DNA from: Lamprocystis purpurea DSM 4197
GTDB lineage: Bacteria; Pseudomonadota; Gammaproteobacteria; Chromatiales; Chromatiaceae
NCBI RefSeq assembly: GCF_000379525.1
Contig: NZ_KB902475.1
Coordinates: 30,512 to 94,511 of the forward strand
Direction of reading: 5' to 3'
DNA length: 64,000 nt
Shown here: piece by piece, positions 43,769 to 53,140 of the stretch
Layout: each line of letters starts with the position of its first letter
How positions within the stretch are numbered: the stretch's first letter is position 1
Notes under the pieces: generated by a model
The model's input: only the letters and a program-made list of their open reading frames with translations
Told to the model about the DNA's origin: nothing
The model's database searches: none
Made by a program: the position numbers and the translations under genes

Positions 43769-45259
43769 TCACAGCTCCCCGAGCAACTGGACACGGCCGT
43801 TGTCGTCGACGCCCTCCAGACGCACCGTGAAGCCCCAGAGACGGCGGATGTGGCGCAACATCTCGTCCACTGACTCACCCAAGGGACGGCGGTTATGTCG
43901 ATAGTGGCGCAGCGTCAGGGAACGGTCGCCGCGTCGATCGACGTTGAAGACCTGAATGTTCGGCTCCCGACTCCCGAGGTTGTACTGCTCGGCCAGGGCC
44001 TGCCGCACGGTACGGTAACCGCGCTCCTCGTGGATCGCGGTGATCTCGATCGCCTCGGCCCGATCGTCGTCACGAACGGTGAACAAGTGTAGATCACGAA
44101 TGAGCTTCGGTGAGAGATACTGGGCAATGAAGCTCTCGTCTTTGAAGTTGCGCATCGCGAAATCAAGGACCTTGCGCCAGTCCCCACCCGCGATATCGGG
44201 GAACCATTCGCGGTCCTCGGCGGTGGGCGACTCGCAGATCCGGCGAATATCGCACATCATGGCAAAGCCGAGCGCGTAGGGATTGATCCCGCTGTAATAA
44301 GGCGCATCGAAATTCGGCTGAAACACGACACCGGTATGTGACTGGAGGAATTCCAGCATGAAGCCATCGTTGACGAACCCCTCTTCATAGAGACGGTTCA
44401 GCAAAGTGTAATGCCAGAAGGTCGCCCAGCCCTCATTCATCACCTGCGTCTGGCGCTGGGGATAAAAATACTGGCTTACCTTGCGCACGATACGCACGAC
44501 CTCGCGCTGCCAGGGCTCCAGCAGCGGCGCATTCTTTTCGATGAAATAGAGCAGATTCTCCTGGGGCTCGGCAGGCCACCGGGCGTCGGCATCCGGCGCG
44601 CCGTCATCACCGAAACTCGGGATAGTACGCCACAGATCATTCACCTGCGACTGGATATAATCGGCGCGCTCGGCCTGCCTGCGCTGTTCTTCCGCCATGG
44701 TGATCGGCGAAGGCCGCTTGTAGCGATCCACACCATGATTCATCAGGGCGTGGCACGAGTCGAGCAGCAGCTCCACCTCCGCCTGGCCGTAGCGCTCCTC
44801 GCAACTGGCGATGTACTTTCGGGCAAATACCAGATAGTCGATGATGGCATCGGCACTGGTCCAGGTCCGAAACAGATAGTTGCCCTTGAAAAAGCTGTTG
44901 TGCCCGTAACAGGCGTGAGCGATCACCAGCGCCTGCATGGTCAGTGTATTCTCTTCCATGAGATACGAGATGCAGGGATCGGAATTGATCACGATCTCAT
45001 AGGCGAGCCCCATCTGACCGCGGCGATACGTCTGCTCCGTACTGACGAACTGCTTGCCGAACGACCAATGATGATAATTGATCGGGAGGCCGACGGAAGA
45101 ATAGGCATCGATCATTTGCTCGGAGCCGATCACCTCGATCTGGTTGGCATAGGTATCCAGCCCGAAAACATTGTGCGCGAGATGCCCGATTTCCCGGTCG
45201 AACCGCTCGAGCAGCGGAAAGGTCCACTCGGAGGAATCAGAAATGATACGACTGCTCAT
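43769..45259 (-). CDS. SpoVR family protein (YcgB-like)
   Basis: A 496-residue cytoplasmic protein of the SpoVR family. Recognisable blocks are EIGHLAHNVFGLDTYANQIE, NYHHWSFGKQF, YEIVINSDPCISYLMEENT, HACYGHNSFFKGNYLFR and MNEGWATFWHYTLLNRLYEE. In Bacillus SpoVR affects spore cortex; in Proteobacteria its role is unclear, but it always travels with yeaH and prkA. The start overlaps the yeaH stop (ATGA), giving coupling. The open frame reaches 45373, without homology in the extra part. Confidence 0.95.
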   Translation of the reverse strand: MSSRIISDSSEWTFPLLERFDREIGHLAHNVFGLDTYANQIEVIGSEQMIDAYSSVGLPINYHHWSFGKQFVSTEQTYRRGQMGLAYEIVINSDPCISYLMEENTLTMQALVIAHACYGHNSFFKGNYLFRTWTSADAIIDYLVFARKYIASCEERYGQAEVELLLDSCHALMNHGVDRYKRPSPITMAEEQRRQAERADYIQSQVNDLWRTIPSFGDDGAPDADARWPAEPQENLLYFIEKNAPLLEPWQREVVRIVRKVSQYFYPQRQTQVMNEGWATFWHYTLLNRLYEEGFVNDGFMLEFLQSHTGVVFQPNFDAPYYSGINPYALGFAMMCDIRRICESPTAEDREWFPDIAGGDWRKVLDFAMRNFKDESFIAQYLSPKLIRDLHLFTVRDDDRAEAIEITAIHEERGYRTVRQALAEQYNLGSREPNIQVFNVDRRGDRSLTLRHYRHNRRPLGESVDEMLRHIRRLWGFTVRLEGVDDNGRVQLLGEL

Positions 45260-46527
45260 GCCGTCTGCCTCTTGAACAAATCCCTGAATACGGGAAAGAT
45301 ATCCTCGGGACCATCGATTTCGCGCATGGCGAAGTGACGATGGGCACCGGCGATCTCCTGATACGCGTACCACAGACTCTGATGCTGGCGAGGGGTGATC
45401 TCGACATAAGCGAAGTAACGCATCAGCGGCAATAGCTTCTCGGCCAGCAAGTCACGGCAGACCACCGAATCGGAATCCCAGTTGTCGCCGTCCGAGGCCT
45501 GCGCGGCATAGATGTTCCACACGCTTGAATCGTAACGCTCACGCAGGACATCATAGGCCAGGTTGAGCGCGCTCGACACCACGGTACCACCCGTCTCCCG
45601 CGAATAGAAGAACTCCTGCTCGTCGACTTCCTGGGCGATGGTGTGGTGGCGGATGAAAACCACTTCGATGCGGTCGTAATTACGCTTCAGAAAGAGGTAC
45701 AGCAGGATGAAGAACCGCTTCGCCAGATTCTTGCGCGCCTGATCCATGGAGCCGGACACATCCATGATGCAGACCATCACCGCCTTGCTGGTCGGCTCCG
45801 GAAGCTGGACAAAGCTCTGGTAGCGCAGATCGAACGTATCGATGAAGGGCAGCGCGGCGATACGCGTTCGCGCGCGGTCCATCTCATCGCGTAAGGCCAA
45901 GACGCGCGGGTCTTCTTCGGCAACGCCGAGGGCAAGCAAGGCTTCCAGTTCCGCTTCGATCTCTTTGATGCGGCGACGGTGAGGTGCGCCCAAAGCGGTA
46001 CGGCGCGCGATTGCGCCCTTGAGCGACCGGACGACATCGATGTTGGTCGGCGCGCCACTGGTGCGATAGCCGGCCCGCACGCTCTTGAACTCGGTACTGC
46101 CGACCAACTGGTTGCGCACCAGATTGGGCAACTCCAGATCGTCGAAGAGCAAATCCATAAACTCCTCGCGCGACAGGTCGAAGATGAAATCATCCTCGCC
46201 CTTGCCGCCCCGGCCGGCTTTGCCCTGACCGGAACCACCGCCCCCGCCGCCCTCGGGCCGGGGGACTTTATCGCCGGCCATGAAGTCCTTGTTGCCGGGA
46301 TGGACCTGATCACGGGTTCCACCCTGGCCATGATGGAACACCGGCTCGGAGATATCCTTCGACGGGATGCCGACCTGCTCGCCCGAGTCGATATCGGTGA
46401 TGCTGCGCTTGTTCACGGCATCAGCGACCGCACGCTTGAGTTGAGTCTTATAGCGCTTGATGAAGCGCTGTCGGTTGACCGCGCTTTTGTTCTTCCCGTT
46501 CAGACGCCTGTCGATGAAATGAGACAT
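45256..46527 (-). CDS. YeaH/YhbH family protein (DUF444) with VWA-like fold
   Basis: A 423-residue protein of the YeaH/DUF444 family. It begins MSHFIDRRLNGKNKSAVNRQ. A Gly-rich stretch (about 95-110) precedes the conserved EDDFIFDLSREEFMDLLFDD. The VWA-type metal site is IMDVSGSMDQA, with later RETGGTVVSSAL. YeaH works with the kinase YeaG/PrkA under starvation. The ATG at 46527 is chosen by family homology. It is the middle gene of prkA-yeaH-spoVR. Confidence 0.95.
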   Translation of the reverse strand: MSHFIDRRLNGKNKSAVNRQRFIKRYKTQLKRAVADAVNKRSITDIDSGEQVGIPSKDISEPVFHHGQGGTRDQVHPGNKDFMAGDKVPRPEGGGGGGSGQGKAGRGGKGEDDFIFDLSREEFMDLLFDDLELPNLVRNQLVGSTEFKSVRAGYRTSGAPTNIDVVRSLKGAIARRTALGAPHRRRIKEIEAELEALLALGVAEEDPRVLALRDEMDRARTRIAALPFIDTFDLRYQSFVQLPEPTSKAVMVCIMDVSGSMDQARKNLAKRFFILLYLFLKRNYDRIEVVFIRHHTIAQEVDEQEFFYSRETGGTVVSSALNLAYDVLRERYDSSVWNIYAAQASDGDNWDSDSVVCRDLLAEKLLPLMRYFAYVEITPRQHQSLWYAYQEIAGAHRHFAMREIDGPEDIFPVFRDLFKRQTA

Positions 46528-46641
46528 GGGGTGATGTGCCTGCTCTAACGCCTGTTCGCCCGCGGATGCCGGGCGCGTGATTCGCACCGCTGGAGCGGGC
46601 GCGCCCGGCCCGCTTCGCCGACCGCGCGCAACGCCCCTGAC

Positions 46642-48564
46642 TTATTGCGCCTTGCGCACCCGCAGATACCATTCCGACAGCAGCCGGACCTGTTTGGCCG
46701 TGTAGCCCTTGTCGGTCATGCGGTCGACGAACTGATTGTGCTTCTTCTGGTCCTCCACTGACGCCTTGGCATTGAACGAGATGACCGGCAGCAACTCCTC
46801 GGTGTTGGAGAACATCTTCTTCTCGATCACGACCCGGAGCTTCTCGTAGCTGGTCCAGCGCGGATTGGCGCCGCCATTGGCGGCGCGGGCACGCAACACG
46901 AAATTGACGATCTCGTTCCGGAAATCCTTGGGATTGGAAATGCCGGCCGGCTTCTCGATCTTTTCCAGTTCCTCGTTCAGTCCGCCCCGGTTCATCATCT
47001 CGCCGGTATCCGGGTCCCGGTACTCCTGATCCTGAATCCAGTAATCCGCGTAGGTCACATACCGATCGAAAATGTTCTGACCATACTCGGCATAGGATTC
47101 GAGGTAGGCGGTCTGCAGTTCCTTGCCGATGAACTCGGCATAGCGTGGCGCCATGTACTGCTTGAGATAACTCAGGTAGCGTTCCTGGACCTCGGGGGGC
47201 AACTGTTCACGGGCGATCTGCCGCTCCAGGACATAGAGCAGATGCACCGGATTCGCCGCCACCTCGCTGTGATCGAAGTTGAACACCTGAGACAGGATCT
47301 TGAAGGCGAAACGGGTCGAGATCCCGCTCATGCCCTCGTCAACCCCCGCGTAGTCACGGTATTCCTGAACAGATTTCGCCTTGGGGTCGGTATCCTTCAG
47401 GTTCTCGCCGTCATACACCCGCATCTTCGAATAGATACTGGAATTCTCCGGCTCCTTGATGCGGGTGAGCGTGGAGAACTGCGCCATCATCTCCAGGGTC
47501 CCGGGAGCGCAGGGGGCACTCGCGAGGGAGCTGTTGCGCAGCAGCTTGTCGTAGATCTTGACCTCATCACTGACGCGCAGACAGTAGGGCACCTTGACGA
47601 TGAAGACGCGATCGAGGAAGGCCTCGTTGTTCTTGTTGTTGCGGAACGTCTGCCACTCCGATTCATTGGAATGGGCCAGAATGATGCCTTGAAACGGCAG
47701 CGCCGACAGACCCTCGGTGCCATTGTAGTTCCCCTCCTGGGTGGCCGTCAGCAGGGGGTGCAGCACCTTGATCGGTGCCTTGAACATCTCGACGAACTCC
47801 ATCAGCCCCTGGTTGGCACGGCACAAGGCGCCGGAGTAGCTGTAAGCGTCGGCGTCGTTCTGGGCGAAACGTTCGAGCTGGCGAATATCGACCTTGCCCA
47901 CCAGGGAGGAGATGTCCTGGTTGTTCTCATCGCCCGGCTCGGTCTTGGCGATGGCAACCTGCTCCAGAATCGACGGATAGAGCTTGACCACCTTGAACTT
48001 GGTGATGTCACCCTTGTATTCCTGAAGCCGCTTCACCGCCCAGGGGGACATGATACAGCGCAGATAATGCCTCGGGATGCCGTAGTCCTCCGTCAGGATC
48101 GGGCCGTCTTCCTCAGGTGAGAACAGCCCGAGGGGTGACTCGAACACGGGTGAGCCCTGGATGGCATAGAAGGGAATCTGTTCCATCAGTTCCTTGAGCT
48201 TCTCCGCCAGCGACGACTTGCCGCCGCCAACCGGACCGAGCAGGTAGAGAATCTGCTTCTTTTCCTCCAGACCCTGAGCGGCGTGCTTGAGATAGGAGAC
48301 CAGGTGCTCGATCGACTCCTCCATGCCGTAGAATTCCGGGAAGGCCGGGTAGCGCTTGATGACCTTATTCTGAAAGATCCGGCTCAAGCGCGGGTCGTCG
48401 CGAGTATCCACGAATTGCGGCTCGCCGATCGCCATGAGCAGGCGTTCCGCGGCACCGGCATAGGCGCTCCGGTCTGACTTACACAGTTCCAGGTACTCGT
48501 CGAGGGTCAGGACCTCCTCGCGGGACGCTTCATACCGGGCCTGGTAGCGATCGAAGATCGACAT
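46642..48564 (-). CDS. prkA: PrkA/YeaG serine protein kinase
   Basis: A 640-residue AAA-type serine kinase. Walker A is LLGPVGGGKSSLAEKL, and the C-terminal part carries the PrkA kinase-like domain. The start can be settled: two ATGs lie 6 nt apart (48570 and 48564). GAGGT directly abuts the first but sits 6 nt before the second, so ATG 48564 (MSIFDRYQARYE, as in E. coli YeaG) is preferred. PrkA responds to nitrogen or carbon starvation with YeaH. A sigma-54-like promoter lies about 110 nt upstream. Confidence 0.96.
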   Translation of the reverse strand: MSIFDRYQARYEASREEVLTLDEYLELCKSDRSAYAGAAERLLMAIGEPQFVDTRDDPRLSRIFQNKVIKRYPAFPEFYGMEESIEHLVSYLKHAAQGLEEKKQILYLLGPVGGGKSSLAEKLKELMEQIPFYAIQGSPVFESPLGLFSPEEDGPILTEDYGIPRHYLRCIMSPWAVKRLQEYKGDITKFKVVKLYPSILEQVAIAKTEPGDENNQDISSLVGKVDIRQLERFAQNDADAYSYSGALCRANQGLMEFVEMFKAPIKVLHPLLTATQEGNYNGTEGLSALPFQGIILAHSNESEWQTFRNNKNNEAFLDRVFIVKVPYCLRVSDEVKIYDKLLRNSSLASAPCAPGTLEMMAQFSTLTRIKEPENSSIYSKMRVYDGENLKDTDPKAKSVQEYRDYAGVDEGMSGISTRFAFKILSQVFNFDHSEVAANPVHLLYVLERQIAREQLPPEVQERYLSYLKQYMAPRYAEFIGKELQTAYLESYAEYGQNIFDRYVTYADYWIQDQEYRDPDTGEMMNRGGLNEELEKIEKPAGISNPKDFRNEIVNFVLRARAANGGANPRWTSYEKLRVVIEKKMFSNTEELLPVISFNAKASVEDQKKHNQFVDRMTDKGYTAKQVRLLSEWYLRVRKAQ

Positions 48565-48684
48565 AGACATACCTCGTTAATAATAATGGTGCTGTTACCC
48601 GCCGCGTCCGCGCTCCGAAACGCGGTGCGCCATGATCCTATTGCTCAGGGCAAACCGCGAAAAGACAAGGCTTGCCTGGATAGC

Positions 48685-48700
48685 TGCAAGGAGCGGACCA
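48685..48700 (-). promoter_or_regulatory. Candidate sigma-54 promoter of prkA-yeaH-spoVR
   Basis: On the minus strand TGGTCCGCTCCTTGCA has GG and GC exactly 10 nt apart, matching TGGCAC-N5-TTGCA in most positions. Transcription would start near 48673, about 110 nt before prkA. The E. coli yeaGH operon is known to use sigma-54 with NtrC, which supports the call. Confidence 0.5.
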
Positions 48701-49237
48701 AGCTTGGCTCAACCTGACCAGATCCGCGGATGGCGTGGATGTCGCTCTGTTTTGACGCATTCCGCGGGCCATCCTCGCACCAGATGGGTGCGCCCCGAGT
48801 TTCCGCAAGCAGTCGGGGGCTGACGCCGAGGCACAGGCGTTCGCGGGCGTTTACGGCGACTTTAGAACACGACAGATGAAACTGGTTCAGCGCCTGGCCG
48901 GCCAATCGCCCGCCGGAACCGCCACCGAATCCTGAAGCACCCACCTTCGCCCGGCGCGCCGGGTGCAACACTCAGCGCGCGGAGAGTAACAAGTTGGCGG
49001 TACAGATCGCCAGTGGTCCAGAGGGTTCGAACAACGGTTTCACGGTGAAGCGGGATCCGTCGACCGCACACCCGCGGGGAAGAAAAACGGGTTCTGCGAC
49101 CGGCGCGCGTATCGTCGGAGCCCTGCTTTTGTGATAATCACGGCTCCCGCGGGTTCGCCGCCGGTCGTCGTCTCCGCGCCGACGTCACCACCCCCGCGGT
49201 CCCCCGGCCGTTTACAGTCCAGGTAATCCTAGAGAAC
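48701..49237. other. Divergent intergenic region, no gene seen
   Basis: Between prkA (leftward) and the CHAD gene (rightward). I see no repeat family member and no small ORF with a ribosome binding site. Activator sites for a sigma-54 promoter would be expected here, but I cannot name one. Confidence 0.4.
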
Positions 49238-50845
49238 GTGATCGACATGGAATACGTGGTTTCAGACCCCGCCCGGATAACCGGCCTGCTCGCCGCGCTC
49301 CAAACGCACTGGCGACTGGAGGAGGACCCCGCCGAGACTTTGAACCGGACCTTTGTCGACACCTTCGACTGGTCAGTCTACCTCAGCGGTGCAACCCTGG
49401 AGTGGCGCGACACCCCGCCGCGCCCATCGCTGATCCGGCACGGCCTGGACCAGGCCGACGCACCGCTGGCGCAGATCGCCCCCGCACCGCCGGCCTTCCC
49501 GGCGGACCTGCCGCCCGGCCCGGTGCGGACGCGACTGATGGAGATCACCGACATCCGTTGTCTGCTGCCGATGATGCACATCGAAACGCACATCCGCACC
49601 TTCGAACTGCACGGCCTGAATGACAAAGCGGATCACCCGGCGGATCACAAGGCAGCGCATAAGACAGTGGCGCACTTGACGATCGAGGCATCGCGCTTCC
49701 GCGACCCGCGCGGCGGGCGCGTGGGAGAACTGCAGGTCCGCGTGCGCGTGCGGATCGAACATGGCGACGAGGACCATGTCAAGGCGACGCTGAAGGACTT
49801 GATGGGCGAACTCGGCATCGTATCCGCGCACGAACCCATCCTGCTGGAGGCCCTCGCCGCCGCTGGCCGGCGCCCCGCCGACTACTCGTCCAAGCTCGAT
49901 TTCCAGCTTGAGCCGGAAACCCGCGCCGACCTGGTGACCAAGCAAATCCTGCGCGGACTGCTGACCACCCTGGAGGCCAATCTGGACGGCGCCCGAGCCA
50001 ACCTCGATTCGGAGTTTCTCCACGACTTGCGGGTCGCGACACGGCGCACCCGCTCGGCCCTCAGCCAGTTGCGCGGAGTCTTTCCGATGGCCGTAGTCGC
50101 GCACTTCAAGGAGGAGTTTGCCTGGCTGCAACAAATCACCGGCCCGGTCCGTGATCTCGATGTCTATCTGCTCGATTTCGCGGCCTATCGACAGTCCCTG
50201 CCCGCACCCCTGGGTGCCGATCTGGAACCCCTGCGGGACTTTCTGTTGGCACACTATGCGGCGGAGCAGCGCCGCCTCGCACACGCGCTCGCGGCGGATC
50301 GCTTCACCCGGTTACTGACTGATTGGCGATCCTTCCTCCAGGCGCCCGTGGCTGACGCGTCCAACACCCCCAACGGTGCGCGGCCGATCCAACACGTGGC
50401 CAACCAGCGTATCCGCGCGATGCTCAAGCGGGTCCGCCGCGAGGGTCGGGCGATTCGCGCCGAATCACCGCCCGAAGATTTGCACGAACTGCGTAAGAGT
50501 TGCAAGAAACTCCGCTACCTCATGGAGTTCTTCCAGAGCCTCTATCCCCAGGGCCAATGCCGCGCACTGATCAGTCTCATGAAAGGACTGCTCGATAATC
50601 TGGGCAGCTACCAGGACCTCGCGGTCCAGGCCGCCCATCTGCGCGACCTCGCCCAGACCATGCGTGATGAGGCGCAAGCGCAGACGCAGACCGCAACCCT
50701 GCTCGCCATGGGCGCCCTGATCGGCAACCTGCTCGGGAGACGGCAAGCGGCCCGCGACCAATTCGATCGGGTGTTTGCCGACTTTCTCAGCGAGAACAAC
50801 CAACTGGCCTTTCGCAACCTGTTCGACCGTCAACCCTCTCCATGA
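49238..50845 (+). CDS. CYTH-like plus CHAD domain protein
   Basis: A 535-residue protein. The N-terminal 200 residues look like a divergent CYTH domain (TFVDTFDWSVYLSGATLEWR, then LTIEASRFRDPRGG), but the usual ExExK start is not evident (MEYVVSD). Residues 228-530 are a CHAD domain, a helical fold with conserved His and basic residues: EFLHDLRVATRRTRSALSQL and DLHELRKSCKKLRYLMEFFQ. CHAD binds polyphosphate and is often found near polyphosphate granules. The start is GTG at 49238 or ATG at 49247. The stop overlaps the rhodanese start by 4 nt. Confidence 0.87.
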   Translation: MIDMEYVVSDPARITGLLAALQTHWRLEEDPAETLNRTFVDTFDWSVYLSGATLEWRDTPPRPSLIRHGLDQADAPLAQIAPAPPAFPADLPPGPVRTRLMEITDIRCLLPMMHIETHIRTFELHGLNDKADHPADHKAAHKTVAHLTIEASRFRDPRGGRVGELQVRVRVRIEHGDEDHVKATLKDLMGELGIVSAHEPILLEALAAAGRRPADYSSKLDFQLEPETRADLVTKQILRGLLTTLEANLDGARANLDSEFLHDLRVATRRTRSALSQLRGVFPMAVVAHFKEEFAWLQQITGPVRDLDVYLLDFAAYRQSLPAPLGADLEPLRDFLLAHYAAEQRRLAHALAADRFTRLLTDWRSFLQAPVADASNTPNGARPIQHVANQRIRAMLKRVRREGRAIRAESPPEDLHELRKSCKKLRYLMEFFQSLYPQGQCRALISLMKGLLDNLGSYQDLAVQAAHLRDLAQTMRDEAQAQTQTATLLAMGALIGNLLGRRQAARDQFDRVFADFLSENNQLAFRNLFDRQPSP

Positions 50846-51537
50846 AGCCCCGCGACCGTCTCGCCGCCGCCATCCTGTCGCTCCTCCTCTCGTTCGGGGC
50901 CGCTGCTGCCGCGCACGCGGCAGATCCCAGCACAGAACCTTTCGATCTCGACGACCTGCGCGTCAAGATCACCGCCGCCATGCCCTATGTCGAACTTGGA
51001 CAGGGCGGCGGTAAGGTTCTGTTGATGCGTCATCAGGACCCGGGGCATGTCATCCCGTCACCTTACGACAAGACCGCGCGTGATTGCCCCCCATACTGCA
51101 TTCAGCCGATGCAATTGGCACCCGGAGTCGAGACCATCGGCGAACTGGAACTGATCGACTACCTCAAACGCGCGGCCAGCGGCGAGCCGGTCCTGGTCAT
51201 CGACTCGCGAACGCCGGCCTGGACCGGACACGGCGTGATTCCGGGGGCCGTCGTCATCCCCTATACCCGCATCGATCCGGCAACCGCCTCCCCGTCCGCG
51301 GTGGCCGAATTGCTGGAACTGGAATTCGGTGCTGTGCGCGTGGAGGGTCTGTGGAATTTCGGCCATGCCAAGACCCTGGTCTTTTACTGTAACGGCGCCT
51401 GGTGCGGCCAGTCACCCACCAACATCCGCGCCCTGCTGGACCTGGGTTACCCCGCCCATCGACTCAAATGGTATCGCGGCGGCATGCAGTCCTGGGAACA
51501 GTTTGGACTCACGACCGTCAAGGCATCGCCGCACTAA
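50842..51537 (+). CDS. Periplasmic rhodanese-like protein
   Basis: A 231-residue exported single-domain rhodanese. Signal peptide MKPRDRLAAAILSLLLSFGA, ending about residue 27. The domain runs from about 100: VLVIDSRTPAWTGHGVIPGA is the N-terminal strand, and VFYCNGAWCGQSPTNI is the active-site loop with the catalytic Cys first. The insertion DCPPYCIQPMQLAPGVETIG, which leads into the rhodanese domain, is a family trait of such proteins. Sulfur transfer in the periplasm fits a sulfide oxidiser; the substrate is unknown. It is coupled by overlap (ATGA) to the CHAD gene. Confidence 0.88.
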   Translation: MKPRDRLAAAILSLLLSFGAAAAAHAADPSTEPFDLDDLRVKITAAMPYVELGQGGGKVLLMRHQDPGHVIPSPYDKTARDCPPYCIQPMQLAPGVETIGELELIDYLKRAASGEPVLVIDSRTPAWTGHGVIPGAVVIPYTRIDPATASPSAVAELLELEFGAVRVEGLWNFGHAKTLVFYCNGAWCGQSPTNIRALLDLGYPAHRLKWYRGGMQSWEQFGLTTVKASPH

Positions 51538-51627
51538 AACAAAGGCAGGGCCCGTACCCATTGCCCGAGCGTTCGCGGATAATGTCCGGTCGAAGACCGC
51601 CAACCCAACCACCCACACAGGTGACCC

Positions 51628-52050
51628 ATGCTGCGCGACTGGTCAGACGTCTACTCCGTCGGCATCGCCGAGATCGACCATCAACACCAGGGATTTTTCG
51701 AGGCGTCCCACCGGCTCTACCAACGCATCCTGGAACGTGAGGAACTCCAGGCGGTGGCGGAAGCGCTCACGTTCATGCGCGACTACGCCGCGAGCCACTT
51801 CTCCACCGAGGAGTCCTTCATGCGGGACCACGCCTATCCTGCCCTGGCGGCGCACCAGGCTCTCCACGCGGCATTCTTCAAACGTCTGGACGCCCTGGCG
51901 GACGACCTCGCAACCTTCGGTCCCAGCCAGGATCTGGCCGACCGCGCCCTTGATCTGACCCAGGACTGGCTGGTCGATCACATCACCGACGAAGACGTGC
52001 TCTATGCCCTGCACGCGCGCACGCATGCGACCGATGTGGCGGTCTCCTGA
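51628..52050 (+). CDS. Bacteriohemerythrin
   Basis: A 140-residue diiron oxygen-binding protein. All seven iron ligands are present: H20 (IDHQHQ), H57 and E61 (HFSTEE), H76 and H80 (HQALH), H118 and D123 (HITDED). The W5 region (LRDWSDVYSVGI) is typical. Bacteriohemerythrins store or sense oxygen in microaerobes. The gene is monocistronic, with a family D repeat starting 50 nt downstream. Confidence 0.95.
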   Translation: MLRDWSDVYSVGIAEIDHQHQGFFEASHRLYQRILEREELQAVAEALTFMRDYAASHFSTEESFMRDHAYPALAAHQALHAAFFKRLDALADDLATFGPSQDLADRALDLTQDWLVDHITDEDVLYALHARTHATDVAVS

Positions 52051-52099
52051 CTCTCCATAGGTTACACAAGTCCATTTGGGAATGCCCTTGGCGGCTCGG

Positions 52100-52610
52100 T
52101 CGTTGTCGTTGTCGTTGTCGTAATCGAGTTTATCGTAGCACCCCGGATTCTCTGGCATCTCGTGGCTTCGCGATCCGAGCTTAGTCAGCATCGCAACGAT
52201 CCGCATCAACAGCGTTTCTCGTTCCCACACGCCAGAGATTGGGCAAGTATTCACCGCAGCAGTCAATCCGCCGCCGCAGGGCGGCGCCTGGGACCGCCGA
52301 CAGCCTGTCGGCCCCGGCGCAAAGCGCCGGATTCCTTGTCACTGTTACAGCGGCTTATCAGACTTCCATCGGTTCGGAACGCGGCCTGACGGCGGCGCGC
52401 CGGCAGGCTGCCGGCGGTCCCGCTTGCGGCTTCGCCGCAGTGTTGGCGCGGACGGTCACAATCTCTCGCGTGGAAATGCCGTCCGGCCGCTCCAGCGGTT
52501 GGTGGCGTCACGCGACGGAGCGAATCGAAACCTGAGAGACATCGGGGTGCGCATGCCCAAAGTGAATCACTTCTCCGATTGCGACAACGACAACGACAAC
52601 GACAACGATG
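52100..52610. repeat. GTTGTC-repeat element (family D), copy 3, with insertion
   Basis: Left arm CGTTGTCGTTGTCGTTGTCG-TAATCG at 52100, right arm CGATTGCGACAACGACAACG-ACAACGACAACG ending 52610. Inner sequence near the right arm (GCGAATCGAAACC, GCGCATGCC, AATCACTTCTCCGATT) matches copy 2. This copy is about 350 nt longer because another palindromic element lies inside it. Confidence 0.78.
52290..52421. repeat. Palindromic element nested inside family D copy 3
   Basis: GGGACCGCCGACAGCCTGTC-GGC at 52290-52312 pairs with GCCGGCAGGCTGCCGGCGGT-CCC at 52399-52421. No gene is inside. It appears to have inserted into the D element. Confidence 0.65.
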
Positions 52611-52621
52611 GTATTCGTTGT

Positions 52622-53140
52622 CTAACCGATGTCTGACTCAGTACCTGGCGACACCTCATCGCCCGGAAGCACGGCCAGCACGGCACGCTCGATCGCATCG
52701 AGGTCCACCAGGGCCGCGGGACGACCTCGCAGACGCAGGGTGACCTGAAGAAACGGGTGCCCTTCCTGAGCCGCAAGCGCGTCCTGCGCGCTCAAGCTTT
52801 CCGGCGTGACACGCTCCAGGCGCGGCACCCCGGGGCTCTCGATGGCGACAAAGGCCAGACTCGGATCGCCCCCCGGGGCATGGCACACGACGGCCTGACG
52901 ATGACGCAACTGGTCGTCGGACGACAGGTCCGGGGCGGCCAGACGGATCACCGGCAACTGCAACCCGCGCCACGCCAGATAGCCGATCAGCCAGTCCGGC
53001 GCTCCTGACTGCGCCGCCGTCAGCGGCTCGGCGCGCACGATCTCGGCGACCGCGGCGCCCGGCAGCAACAGGTCCCACGGGTCCGGATCGCATGGCACCG
53101 GCAGCAGCAGGACCCGCAGCGTCTGTTCATTCTGGTTCAT
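52622..53140 (-). CDS. chpC: CheW-like protein, ChpC of the Pil-Chp system
   Basis: A 172-residue CheW-domain protein (LLLPVPCDPDPWDLLLPGAA, WRGLQLPVIRL). It is the last gene of the pilG-pilH-pilI-pilJ-chpA-chpC order; in Pseudomonas this place is ChpC, a second coupling protein beside PilI. Its start overlaps the chpA stop by 4 nt. It likely couples additional chemoreceptors to ChpA. A chpC/pilI mix-up is possible from sequence alone; position decides. Confidence 0.8.
   Translation of the reverse strand: MNQNEQTLRVLLLPVPCDPDPWDLLLPGAAVAEIVRAEPLTAAQSGAPDWLIGYLAWRGLQLPVIRLAAPDLSSDDQLRHRQAVVCHAPGGDPSLAFVAIESPGVPRLERVTPESLSAQDALAAQEGHPFLQVTLRLRGRPAALVDLDAIERAVLAVLPGDEVSPGTESDIG

Noticed and set aside
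48645..48971. Small ORFs between prkA and the CHAD gene
   Set aside because: No ribosome binding sites or recognisable domains; they overlap the likely promoter.
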